Positions 1 through 7,383 of a DNA stretch of 64,000 nucleotides are shown in pieces. How positions within the stretch are numbered: the stretch's first letter is position 1; each line of letters opens with the position of its first letter. Made by a program: the position numbers and the translations under genes. Origin of the DNA: an uncultured Muribaculaceae bacterium (GTDB taxonomy: Bacteria > Bacteroidota > Bacteroidia > Bacteroidales > Muribaculaceae); assembly GCA_905233845.1 (NCBI GenBank), contig CAJOFH010000001.1, forward strand, positions 62,001 to 126,000, in the 5' to 3' direction. Under the pieces are notes generated by a model. The model saw only the letters and a program-made list of their open reading frames with translations. It was not told the DNA's origin and searched no databases.

Positions 1-207
1 CAGCTCAAGAATATGCCGCTTGTGACTTCGCAGTACTGGAACATTGTATATGGAATGAATAAAGGTGATTCCAGTCTTGACACCGAAGGTATGCAAACCA
101 TGCGTCAGCTTGGGCGCAACATGGCTTGGGTACTAAAGAACAAAGAGGCATCGGGATTGAATGCTCCTGAGGAAGAGCAGTGGCAGCCCATGCATTTTAT
201 CAGGTAG
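1..207 (+). CDS. NAD(P)H-dependent flavodoxin-fold oxidoreductase, C-terminal fragment
   Basis: The reading frame is open from the first base of the window and ends at TAG 205-207, so only the last 68 residues of a longer protein are present. The fragment (PLVTSQYWNIVYG, then LGRNMAWVLK, ending WQPMHFIR) resembles the C-terminus of NAD(P)H-dependent FMN reductase/flavodoxin-family proteins that are common in Bacteroidales; these bind FMN and reduce small substrates in the cytosol. The flavin-binding N-terminus lies outside the window, so the family call rests on the tail only and the substrate is unknown. Confidence 0.6.
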   Translation, partial: QLKNMPLVTSQYWNIVYGMNKGDSSLDTEGMQTMRQLGRNMAWVLKNKEASGLNAPEEEQWQPMHFIR

Positions 208-211
208 AGTA

Positions 212-991
212 GTGGTGGCAAACAAGGGAAAAGTGTTAACGACAGCCGAGCAGGTGATTGCTCACATGCAATCGCTTGGCAATGAGCATCAGGCTTTGCA
301 TCTGATGCGTTTCTTCAAGACAGGGAAAGGTGACTATGGAGAAGGTGACAAGTTCTTGGGCATTAAAGTGCCCGAGACTCGCAAAGTGGTTGCTCAATGC
401 AAATCTTTGCCACTAAGTGATGTGGAGAAACTGCTCGCCTCAAAGTGGCATGAGGTGCGATTGTGTGGTCTGCTGGTGCTTGTTGCGCAGTTTGATTCTA
501 TTTGTTCAAATCGTTTGCTTGACGATGAAAATGCTATTATCCGTCGCGATACCATTGTTGATTTTTATTTGAATCATGCTCGTAGTGCCAACAACTGGGA
601 CCTTGTCGACTTGTCGGTATATAAAATCCTGGGACGTTGGCTCATGGTGCCCTCAGCCTTGAGCGATGCACAAAAGTTGGAAACCATTGACCGACTTGCT
701 GCAAGTGACAACCTCTGGGAGCAGCGCATGTCGATGGTGTGTACTATGGAGCCCCTCAAACAAGGCGAACCCTCGTTCACATTGCGTTATGCCGAGTGGC
801 ACCTGCATCACACTCACGATTTGATGCATAAAGCTGTTGGGTGGATGTTGCGTGAGATGGGCAAGCGAGTAAGCCTTGACTTGTTGCGAGATTTTTTGCA
901 ACATCATGCTCACGAGATGCCTCGCACCATGTTGCGTTATGCCATTGAACTCATGAGTGCCGAGGAACGAAAACTATGGTTGATGAAATGA
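212..991 (+). CDS. DNA alkylation repair protein, AlkD-like HEAT-repeat glycosylase
   Basis: Alpha-helical protein of the AlkD/AlkC DNA alkylation repair family, which excises bulky or positively charged N3/N7 alkylpurines. Visible family landmarks are MRFFKTGKGDYGEGDKFLGI near the N-terminus and the conserved ANNWDLVDLSVYKILGRWL segment, followed by helical repeats up to LMSAEERKLWL. The start is uncertain: no ATG precedes the conserved region without running into the upstream gene, so GTG 212 is used; GTG 233, closer to the usual family N-terminus, is an alternative. The stop TGA (989-991) overlaps the next gene's ATG (988) as ATGA, implying translational coupling to the EamA permease. Confidence 0.85.
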   Translation: MVANKGKVLTTAEQVIAHMQSLGNEHQALHLMRFFKTGKGDYGEGDKFLGIKVPETRKVVAQCKSLPLSDVEKLLASKWHEVRLCGLLVLVAQFDSICSNRLLDDENAIIRRDTIVDFYLNHARSANNWDLVDLSVYKILGRWLMVPSALSDAQKLETIDRLAASDNLWEQRMSMVCTMEPLKQGEPSFTLRYAEWHLHHTHDLMHKAVGWMLREMGKRVSLDLLRDFLQHHAHEMPRTMLRYAIELMSAEERKLWLMK

Positions 992-1881
992 GAGTAGAGA
1001 AGACATCAAACTGGTGGTTTCATGTTCTTGCCATCTTGGTTATAGTGGCGTGGGGAGCTTCGTTCCCCTGCACCCGGCTGTTGCTCGATGCCAATCTCAC
1101 ACCTACCGAGATATTCGTATATCGTTCGGCGATAGCCTATCTGGGACTTCTGCTGATATCGCGTTTCAACATCTCCTTTTGGGGGTGGCGCGACGAGACG
1201 CTGGCGGTGTTGTGTGGACTCACCGGTGGAGCTATGTACTTTGTGCTACAAAATATTGCGCTCAAATTGACTCTGCTTAGCGATGTGGTTATCGTGATTG
1301 CTATTAACCCGCTGTTGACCACCATCTTAGCGGCAATGTTCCTTAAGGAAGAGCATTTCTCATGGAAGATTCTACTAAGTTCGATGGTGGCGTTTGCTGG
1401 AGTGGCGGTGGTTACCTTCCGTGACGGATTTGTGTGGGGTAATGGACTGCTGGGCAATGTGCTGGCATTCTTGGCAGCTCTCTCTTGGGCAGTTTATAGC
1501 GTTATTCTCAAGCGAGTGCAAGGTCGCCACAGTACTCTCTCCATTACCCGCAAAGTGATGATTTACGGCACTTTGTGCGCTCTGCCAGTAATGTTGTTGG
1601 AGCCAATGACTTCCATTGCAACGTTGCTGCGAACCGACGTTCTTCTTAACATGCTGTTCCTGGCTTTGATTTGCTCAATGGCGGCATTCTTCATTTGGAA
1701 CCTTGTTATTAAGAAGATTGGGGCCATCAGGTCAAGCAATTACCTCTACCTTGACCCAATAGTCTCAATAATAATAGGTGTGATAGTCCTTAACGAACGA
1801 GTGGGAGTTATCGCAGTAGTGGGCTGTGCTTTAGTGCTCTTGGGTGTCATTATGGTGGAGAAAATGACTACAAAAAACTAA
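988..1881 (+). CDS. EamA/DMT-family permease
   Basis: Inner-membrane drug/metabolite transporter with about ten hydrophobic helices arranged as two EamA repeats. The first helix contains VAWGASFPCTRLLL and the second repeat begins around ALSWAVYSVILKR, the typical start of each EamA half. The substrate cannot be read from sequence. ATG 988 is chosen because it forms an ATGA overlap with the upstream alkD-like stop codon; an in-frame ATG at 976 would add four residues. The pair is probably one operon, although alkylation repair and efflux of an alkylating compound being linked is only a guess. Confidence 0.88.
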   Translation: MRVEKTSNWWFHVLAILVIVAWGASFPCTRLLLDANLTPTEIFVYRSAIAYLGLLLISRFNISFWGWRDETLAVLCGLTGGAMYFVLQNIALKLTLLSDVVIVIAINPLLTTILAAMFLKEEHFSWKILLSSMVAFAGVAVVTFRDGFVWGNGLLGNVLAFLAALSWAVYSVILKRVQGRHSTLSITRKVMIYGTLCALPVMLLEPMTSIATLLRTDVLLNMLFLALICSMAAFFIWNLVIKKIGAIRSSNYLYLDPIVSIIIGVIVLNERVGVIAVVGCALVLLGVIMVEKMTTKN

Positions 1882-1908
1882 ATACTGATAACTGACAAAT
1901 ATAAAACT

Positions 1909-2451
1909 ATGATTGACGAAATTTTGAAATTTAACCGTGAATTTGTGGAACGTGGCGATTACAAGCAGTATGTTACCGACAAGTACCCCAACAAGAAACT
2001 GGCTGTGCTCAGCTGCATGGACACCCGCCTCACCGAGCTGTTACCTGCTGCATTAGGACTTAAAAATGGTGATGCCAAGATAATAAAAAATGCCGGCGGG
2101 CTAATTATGTCGCCCTTCGATAGTGCCATGCGTTCGCTGCTGGTGGCAGTCTACGAACTTGGCGTGGAGGAAATAATGGTTGTGGCTCATACCACTTGTG
2201 GTGCCTGCCACATGTCGTTTGGGGAGTTTGAGCATCACATGCTCGAGCGTGGCATAAGCGAAGACACACTCGACACAATCAAGCACTGTGGCATAGACCT
2301 TGACCAGTGGCTTGAGGGCTTCCACGACACTCATCAATCGGTTATCAATACTGTTGAAACCATAACACATCATCCTTTATTGCCTCGTGATGTGGTGGTT
2401 CGAGGCTTTATTATTGACTCGGTGACTGGATCCCTTGAGGAAGTGCGGTGA
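1909..2451 (+). CDS. beta-class carbonic anhydrase
   Basis: Zinc enzyme interconverting CO2 and bicarbonate in the cytosol. The 180-residue protein has the beta-CA signature: C36-M-D38-T-R40 (CMDTRL) supplies one zinc cysteine and the Asp/Arg dyad, and H94-T-T-C97 (HTTCGAC) the other zinc ligands. The glycine-rich NAGG segment (61-64) is also typical. Its length matches the short beta-CA subgroup. It lies 27 bp after the permease gene, so it may be co-transcribed, but no functional link is evident. Confidence 0.93.
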   Translation: MIDEILKFNREFVERGDYKQYVTDKYPNKKLAVLSCMDTRLTELLPAALGLKNGDAKIIKNAGGLIMSPFDSAMRSLLVAVYELGVEEIMVVAHTTCGACHMSFGEFEHHMLERGISEDTLDTIKHCGIDLDQWLEGFHDTHQSVINTVETITHHPLLPRDVVVRGFIIDSVTGSLEEVR

Positions 2452-2545
2452 AAATCGAAAAAAAACGTCACTTTACGATATTTTTTTCTATAAAATATTT
2501 TGAAAAGTTGTTTTTTTTGCTTGTGAATAAAAAAAAGTGGCAATA

Positions 2546-2578
2546 TTGCTTGCATAATTCATTTTTTTACTAATTTCG
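2546..2578 (+). promoter_or_regulatory. Bacteroidota-type promoter for the pRiA4b-like gene
   Basis: A -33-like TTG at 2546 is followed after 22 bp by TAATTTCG at 2571-2578, close to the Bacteroidota -7 consensus TAnnTTTG. Transcription would start near 2585, about 30 bp before the ATG at 2615. The flanking 130 bp is strongly A/T-rich. Assignment is by motif match only. Confidence 0.5.
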
Positions 2579-2614
2579 CAAGCGAAAACAATATCATAAA
2601 AAAAATTAGATACT

Positions 2615-3172
2615 ATGATTTACAAGTTTCTGATAGGTTCAGAAGATGCCGAGAATTTCAAGTTAGAAATCGCTATTGACAGCTCCGACACTTTCTTGAG
2701 GCTGCGTAACACCATCCTTGAGGCTGCTGGATATGACAAAAATCAAATGGACTCGTTTGTGATTTGTGATGAAGACTGGACAAAGGAGAAAGAGGTGACA
2801 TATTACGATATGGAGACCGACTCTGACGAGGATATTTGGATCATGGAAGATACTCCTCTCGATGAGCTGCTCGAAGATGAAGGGCAAAAAATGAAGTTCG
2901 TCTTTGACTACATGACCGACCGATATTTCTATATGATTCTCAAGGAGACGGTTCCGGGAAAGAGTCTGCACGACCCTTTGTGCCAGCGCAAGGAGGGCAA
3001 AGCACCACAAGAGGTATTGGCTTCGGACGTTCTCGCCGAGGTTAAGCCAGTCAAGATAGACAATGCTATAGAGGAACTTGATGAAGACTTCTTTGTGGAA
3101 GAAGCGTTCAATGAGGAGGAACTTGCAGAGTTAAACGACGAGTTCAGAGAAGAGAACGAAGAAGATTTGTAA
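2615..3172 (+). CDS. plasmid pRiA4b ORF-3-like (IS1096 passenger TnpR-like) protein
   Basis: A 185-residue acidic cytosolic protein. The first ~110 residues match the general pattern of pRiA4b ORF-3-like domains: an N-terminal strand MIYKFLIG, then LRLRNTILEAAGYD, a run of D/E residues, and the aromatic YMTDRYFYMIL strand. The last 50 residues are a low-complexity Glu/Asp-rich tail (EELDEDFFVEEAFNEEELAE). Biochemical role is unknown; the name comes from plasmid and IS passenger genes, but nothing around it looks mobile. It is monocistronic, with its own promoter and a hairpin behind it. Confidence 0.75.
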   Translation: MIYKFLIGSEDAENFKLEIAIDSSDTFLRLRNTILEAAGYDKNQMDSFVICDEDWTKEKEVTYYDMETDSDEDIWIMEDTPLDELLEDEGQKMKFVFDYMTDRYFYMILKETVPGKSLHDPLCQRKEGKAPQEVLASDVLAEVKPVKIDNAIEELDEDFFVEEAFNEEELAELNDEFREENEEDL

Positions 3173-3198
3173 ATTTTTTCAGGCATTAATTATAAATG

Positions 3199-3227
3199 AG
3201 AGCCTTGCGTCATCAACGCAAGGCTCT
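3199..3227. terminator. hairpin terminator between convergent genes
   Basis: A perfect 11-bp inverted repeat, arms 3199-3209 and 3217-3227, with a 7-nt loop lies between the pRiA4b-like gene (+) and the aldose epimerase gene (-). Only short A/T runs flank it, so efficiency in either direction is uncertain. Confidence 0.65.
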
Positions 3228-3253
3228 TAATTTGTCTATGGTTGCCGTTAAGA

Positions 3254-4318
3254 TTAGGCTGTTGTGAAACGGTAGATCGTGCGGGTGTAATAGGTTTCAC
3301 CAGGGCGCAGCTCACACGATGGATACTCAGGACAATTTGGAGTGTTAGGGTAGTGCTGAGTCTCAAAAGCTACAGCCGAGCGTGCAGGATAACCCACACC
3401 AAATTTACCTTTCAAGTTCTCATCAAGGAAATTACCGGTGTACATTTGTGCGGCAGGCTCGGTGGTGAGCATTTCCATCACAATACCTGTCACGGGTGAC
3501 ATAACTCTCAGCGCAACCTTGCTTATATCACCAGGATGATTGAGCGCGAAGCTGTGGTCGTAACCATTGCCGTTCTTGAGCTGTTCATTGTCGGCATTAA
3601 TGTCCTGTCCTATAGGTTTTGGAGCGCGGAAATCAAAAGGTGTTCCTTCCACATCCATAAACGAACCGTCGGTTATGAGAGTCTCGTCGGCTGGAGTTAT
3701 GCGATCGGCATCAACGGTGAGTACGTGGTTGTGGATGCTCGACGCCAAGTCGCCATTAAGATTGAAATAAGAATGGTTGGTGAGATTGACAATGGTTGGT
3801 TTGTCGGTCGTGGCACTATACTCGATATCGATAGCGTTGTCATCGGTCAAGGTATACACCACTTTCACGTTCAAGGTTCCAGGGAATCCCTCGGTTCCGT
3901 CTGGATCAACGAGTGTGAGCTCCAAGCGGTTGCCGTCTTGTTTGGCATCCCACACCTTCTTGTCGTAGCCAATAAGGCCACCATGCAAACAATGTGGACC
4001 ATTGTTGATTGGTAGTGTGTATTCCACCCCATCGAGCATGAACTTTCCATAACCGATGCGGTTGCCGTAGCGACCTATCAGTGCACCGAAGTTGCCATCG
4101 TCGGCAAGATAGTTGGCAATGCTGTCATGCCCTAATTCTACGTCAGTGAGTTTGCCTTCTCGGTCGGGCACCATTAAACTCACGATGCGTCCACCGTAGT
4201 TGGTGATGCAAGCCTCTACGCCATTGTCATTGGTGAGCACAAAGAGTGCCACAGGCTTACCATCAATGGTGGTGATAAAGTTGTCGGGGTTGAGTCCCGA
4301 TTTAGTCAATTTTGTCAT
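3254..4318 (-). CDS. galM: aldose 1-epimerase (galactose mutarotase)
   Basis: Interconverts alpha and beta anomers of aldoses, feeding the Leloir pathway of galactose use. The 354-residue protein has the galactose mutarotase signatures: NYGGRIVSL near the N-terminus, GRYGNRIGYGKF, LHGG (111-114), the catalytic acid His182 in NLTNHSYFNL, and the catalytic base Glu319 in VAFETQHYPN. No signal peptide is seen, so it is cytosolic. It is transcribed away from the META-type gene and has no sugar-use gene beside it. Confidence 0.95.
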   Translation of the reverse strand: MTKLTKSGLNPDNFITTIDGKPVALFVLTNDNGVEACITNYGGRIVSLMVPDREGKLTDVELGHDSIANYLADDGNFGALIGRYGNRIGYGKFMLDGVEYTLPINNGPHCLHGGLIGYDKKVWDAKQDGNRLELTLVDPDGTEGFPGTLNVKVVYTLTDDNAIDIEYSATTDKPTIVNLTNHSYFNLNGDLASSIHNHVLTVDADRITPADETLITDGSFMDVEGTPFDFRAPKPIGQDINADNEQLKNGNGYDHSFALNHPGDISKVALRVMSPVTGIVMEMLTTEPAAQMYTGNFLDENLKGKFGVGYPARSAVAFETQHYPNTPNCPEYPSCELRPGETYYTRTIYRFTTA

Positions 4319-4372
4319 GATAATTATTGATTGTTGATTAAAATAATCTTAACTATAATGAGTTATGATGCG

Positions 4373-4380
4373 CAAAGGTA
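4373..4380 (-). promoter_or_regulatory. -7 element of the galM promoter
   Basis: Read on the minus strand this is TACCTTTG, an exact TAnnTTTG match, 55 bp upstream of the galM start codon. A TTTG-like -33 candidate lies slightly too far away (4405-4408), so only the -7 element is called. Confidence 0.5.
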
Positions 4381-4408
4381 TAAAAAAATGATAAAAGTAA
4401 AGCACAAA

Positions 4409-4440
4409 TTTGCACATATTATGAAAAATGCCGAATTTTG
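4409..4440 (+). promoter_or_regulatory. promoter of the META-type gene
   Basis: TTTG at 4409-4412, a 20-bp spacer and GAATTTTG at 4433-4440 fit the Bacteroidota -33/-7 arrangement. The predicted start near 4447 lies about 30 bp before ATG 4478, which supports that ATG rather than upstream in-frame ATGs that would lie inside or before the promoter. Confidence 0.55.
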
Positions 4441-4477
4441 TCGGCTAATAATCAATAAGAAAGTAAATTTTAAACTT

Positions 4478-5431
4478 ATGAAGATAAAGAAACTCACAAT
4501 ATTTTCGTTGGTCTTAGCTTTTCTCATAATGCCTATGGACGCTTTGGCCGATAGAAAGAGAAGCAAAAACAACAATAAAAGAGAGATTCGAAACGAAGAG
4601 TTTAATGCTAACCCAGTTCCGGCTCCAGCTGTCGTTCAGGAGTATGAGCAACCCGAACCAGATGTCAGGGAGGCTCCAGTTCGCATCAACGACATCAGCA
4701 AGCAAATGAGTGGTGAGTGGAACGTTGTTGAAGTTAATGGAGAGAGAGTTTCTTTGCCACGTGGCATGCGTGCTTTCCTGTGTTTTGATTTTAAATCTGA
4801 GATGATTTACGGCAACACTGGCGTTAATGATCTCAATGCTTCTTTCGAGATTAAGAGGGACAATAGGATTGAAGTCGAAAATTTGATAATGACAAAGAAG
4901 ACGGCAAACGTATATGCTGCTCAAAATGTTGAACGTGAATTGCTGGGTGTACTCAGGGAATCACCAGCAATCTCTTTGTCTCACAAGCAAGATATTGTAT
5001 ATATGGAGCTTAAGGGCAAAGGTAGGCATGTTGTTAGACTACGTCGTCAAAACCTGGACTTCATGAATGGTGAATGGATTGTCAAGAGCGTTTATGGCAA
5101 GTATTTGGATATCCCTTCTAAAATTAGACTTGTCAATGATGTGAACGCTAAAACAGTCAACATCTTCAGCGAAGGGAATGTGATTAACGGTGTCATTTAT
5201 ATTGATCCTACTGTGGAATATGGTATAGAGTATGAGAATCTTATCTCAACACACAACCAATGGAGATATGTTGACAAAGAAACTCGTTTGCTAATTGCTC
5301 TTGAAGAGGTGCTATATTGCAGACGTGTTAATGACCGCGAAGTGGAACTTTACACCAAGGTGATTGACAAGAGTGGTCGACGTTATAGGGATAATGTTGT
5401 TGTGGTCCTCGAAAGAGATAGAAGGTATTAA
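4478..5431 (+). CDS. exported META-domain-like (HslJ-like) protein, two repeats
   Basis: Starts with a clear signal peptide (MKIKKLTIFSLVLAFLIMP, cleavage near DALADRK), followed by a basic, low-complexity linker. Two similar ~110-residue units follow: MSGEWNVVEVNGERVSLP with GNTGVNDLNASF, and FMNGEWIVKSVYGKYLDIP. The GEW-start and GN-N core are typical of META/HslJ domains, found in envelope and heat-shock-related proteins of unknown mechanism. The second unit lacks the clear GN-N motif and is a weaker match. ATG 4478 is chosen over longer in-frame starts because they precede the signal peptide and overlap the promoter. Function unknown. Confidence 0.7.
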   Translation: MKIKKLTIFSLVLAFLIMPMDALADRKRSKNNNKREIRNEEFNANPVPAPAVVQEYEQPEPDVREAPVRINDISKQMSGEWNVVEVNGERVSLPRGMRAFLCFDFKSEMIYGNTGVNDLNASFEIKRDNRIEVENLIMTKKTANVYAAQNVERELLGVLRESPAISLSHKQDIVYMELKGKGRHVVRLRRQNLDFMNGEWIVKSVYGKYLDIPSKIRLVNDVNAKTVNIFSEGNVINGVIYIDPTVEYGIEYENLISTHNQWRYVDKETRLLIALEEVLYCRRVNDREVELYTKVIDKSGRRYRDNVVVVLERDRRY

Positions 5432-5452
5432 TATACTTACTCATCAGATGGT

Positions 5453-5484
5453 AGCTCTTCAATCATGTTGAGGAGCTTTTTTTG
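5453..5484 (+). terminator. intrinsic terminator of the META-type gene
   Basis: A 10-bp stem with one G-U pair (arms 5453-5462 and 5468-5477), 5-nt loop, followed by a run of T residues (5476-5483). Confidence 0.8.
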
Positions 5485-5545
5485 TTACACCGTTTCGATA
5501 TTGTCACTTTTTTAGTTGACACTAATAATTCCTTACCGAAATATT

Positions 5546-5577
5546 ATTGCTCATTTGTGAAACTTTTTGTAAATTTG
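5546..5577 (+). promoter_or_regulatory. promoter of the beta-grasp/5'-nucleotidase operon
   Basis: ATTG at 5546-5549, a 20-bp spacer and TAAATTTG at 5570-5577, a full TAnnTTTG match. The start would fall near 5584, about 40 bp before the small ORF at 5624. Confidence 0.6.
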
Positions 5578-5623
5578 CGACTGCAAAATTTCCGAAAAGT
5601 TTCACCTTATTATATATATTACA

Positions 5624-5824
5624 ATGACAGTGAAAGTGAATGATTGCAGAATCAGGATATTTCGTGGTGCCACAGTGGGCGATGTGTTGTTGCGTTTTGT
5701 TGTGCGTAATGGTCTGGAACTTAGCGTGGTTCCATCGTTGCAGGTAACCGATCGATGGGGGCATCTTCTTGACCATGCGGCTCCATTGAGAGATAGACAA
5801 ATTATCAAAATTATAAACCTATAA
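5624..5824 (+). CDS. small beta-grasp-like (ThiS/MoaD-like) protein
   Basis: A 66-residue protein immediately downstream of a good promoter and 4 bp before the nucleotidase gene. Its layout resembles ThiS-type beta-grasp proteins: an N-terminal strand MTVKVNDCRIRI, the turn RGATVGDVLLRF, a central strand with VVPSLQVTDRWGHLLD, and the closing LRDRQIIKIINL. Unlike ThiS or MoaD it does not end in Gly-Gly, so it should not act as a sulfur carrier. The tight coupling suggests a role with the nucleotidase, but no function is known. The fold call is pattern-based. Confidence 0.55.
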   Translation: MTVKVNDCRIRIFRGATVGDVLLRFVVRNGLELSVVPSLQVTDRWGHLLDHAAPLRDRQIIKIINL

Positions 5825-5828
5825 GATT

Positions 5829-7256
5829 ATGAAAAAGTTTTTTTTATCAATTTTTACCTTTGTTCTGTTTTCAATTGTATGTGTGGCTCATGGCGAAACA
5901 GTGAGAATATTGTCGACCAATGATATGCACGCTGCGATTGACAAGATGCCACAACTTGCAACTATTGTTGATAGTCTGCGTGCTATAGACCCATCACTGC
6001 TGGTGCTCTCAGCTGGAGACAATCGCACTGGCAATCCTTACAACGACCTCTATCAACCTGTCTCTTACCCTATGATAGAGTTTATGAACCTCATAGGCTT
6101 TGACGCGTCGGCGTTTGGTAACCATGAGTATGATTCAAAGGTCGAAGGGCTTGCTAAAGTGACCGCATTGTCTAATTTCCAGTATCTTGTTGCTAATATT
6201 ACTTGCCCGCCCGAGACTGGAATCCATGTGGTGCCTTATAAAGTGTTTGACGTTAAAGGTGTGAAGGTGGGAGTGCTTGGCATTACTCAGGTCGGTACTT
6301 TGGGCATCCCTGACACGCATCCCGATAATGTGAAAGGTCTGTCGTTCCAGCAGCCCGAGGTGGTCATCCCACAGTATAAATGGCTCACTGAGCAGTGCGA
6401 CGTGAATGTGTTGCTAACACATGTGGGCTATGAGGTTGATTTGGAACTGGCAAAGCAGTTCCCTTATTATGATCTGATTGTGAGCAGCCACACTCACACC
6501 CAGCTTGAGGGCGGAGAGGTTCATAACGGTGTGCTCATCACACAGAACGGCTACCAATTGCCACGTGTCACGCTCACTACTATTGAGGTGGAGAACGGCA
6601 AAGTGGTAAGTAAGAGCGCCAAGAACATTTTAATTGACAAAACTATTCCACGTGCTGATGCTGCCGAAGCGTTGCTCAAGCATTTCAAGAGCAGCCCCGA
6701 GATGGAACGACAGATTGGTACTTTTACCACTGATATCTCGACCTACGACGCCCTCGGCGTGATGATGTGCGACGCGTGGAGAGCAGAGCTTGGTTGCGAC
6801 ATTGCCTTTGAGAACTATGGAGGAGTGCGCTATGATGTCTTCCATGCTGGTCCCATCACCGTTAAAGACATTCTTAATCTCGATCCATTTATGAACACAG
6901 CTGTGGTGATGACGCTCACAGGTAAAGAACTAAGCGACATGCTTGTAGCATGTTTCAAGGCCGACCGAAACCGCTTCCCCATCACCAGCGGATGCACGGC
7001 AATCGTCACTTATTCCGACCCAAACAAGACCGACATCAAGAAGCTTGAGCTTTTTGCTCCCGACGGTAAGAAACTCGACATGAAGAAGAAATATCGTGTG
7101 ATGACCAACAACTATGTGGCGTCGATTTGTGACTCGCCACGACAGGATCAGGGCGAACGAGGCGACGAGACTACCAGCGACCTTATCATCCGTTGGCTCG
7201 AGAAGGTGAAATCTGTTGACTATCAAGGACGCACAAGCTTTACCGAGAAGTGGTAA
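5829..7256 (+). CDS. secreted bifunctional metallophosphatase/5'-nucleotidase
   Basis: Periplasmic or surface enzyme of the UshA/5'-nucleotidase family that dephosphorylates nucleotides and related phosphoesters. The signal peptide is MKKFFLSIFTFVLFSIVC. The metal-binding motifs are in order: STNDMHA (D-x-H), SAGDN, GNHEYD, LLTHVGY and SSHTHTQ. The C-terminal 5_nucleotid_C domain follows, with the substrate-loop sequence FENYGGVRYDVFHAGPIT. At 475 residues both domains are complete in one chain. The gene is coupled to the small upstream ORF with a 4-bp gap and is followed by a strong terminator. Confidence 0.92.
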   Translation: MKKFFLSIFTFVLFSIVCVAHGETVRILSTNDMHAAIDKMPQLATIVDSLRAIDPSLLVLSAGDNRTGNPYNDLYQPVSYPMIEFMNLIGFDASAFGNHEYDSKVEGLAKVTALSNFQYLVANITCPPETGIHVVPYKVFDVKGVKVGVLGITQVGTLGIPDTHPDNVKGLSFQQPEVVIPQYKWLTEQCDVNVLLTHVGYEVDLELAKQFPYYDLIVSSHTHTQLEGGEVHNGVLITQNGYQLPRVTLTTIEVENGKVVSKSAKNILIDKTIPRADAAEALLKHFKSSPEMERQIGTFTTDISTYDALGVMMCDAWRAELGCDIAFENYGGVRYDVFHAGPITVKDILNLDPFMNTAVVMTLTGKELSDMLVACFKADRNRFPITSGCTAIVTYSDPNKTDIKKLELFAPDGKKLDMKKKYRVMTNNYVASICDSPRQDQGERGDETTSDLIIRWLEKVKSVDYQGRTSFTEKW

Positions 7257-7273
7257 AAACCTGCCTCTCGGGG

Positions 7274-7317
7274 TTGTTGATAACTTTTGCCGTAAAGTTA
7301 TTAACAATTGTTTTTTG
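7274..7317 (+). terminator. intrinsic terminator of the nucleotidase operon
   Basis: A 14-bp stem with one G-U pair (arms 7274-7287 and 7294-7307) and a 6-nt loop, followed by a T-rich tract (7308-7317). Confidence 0.8.
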
Positions 7318-7333
7318 GTATTTTTATTGTGCG

Positions 7334-7341
7334 TAATTTTG
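7334..7341 (+). promoter_or_regulatory. -7 element upstream of the class II RNR gene
   Basis: TAATTTTG, an exact TAnnTTTG match, 42 bp before the GTG start. Possible -33 TTG elements lie 16 or 23 bp upstream, both off the ideal spacing. Confidence 0.5.
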
Positions 7342-7383
7342 CACGTTATTCGCAAATAAAAAAGAAACTAATACAAAAATACA

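Noticed and set aside
2615-3172. IS1096-type mobile element suggested by the passenger-like protein
   Set aside because: No transposase or terminal repeats nearby; the gene has an ordinary promoter and terminator.
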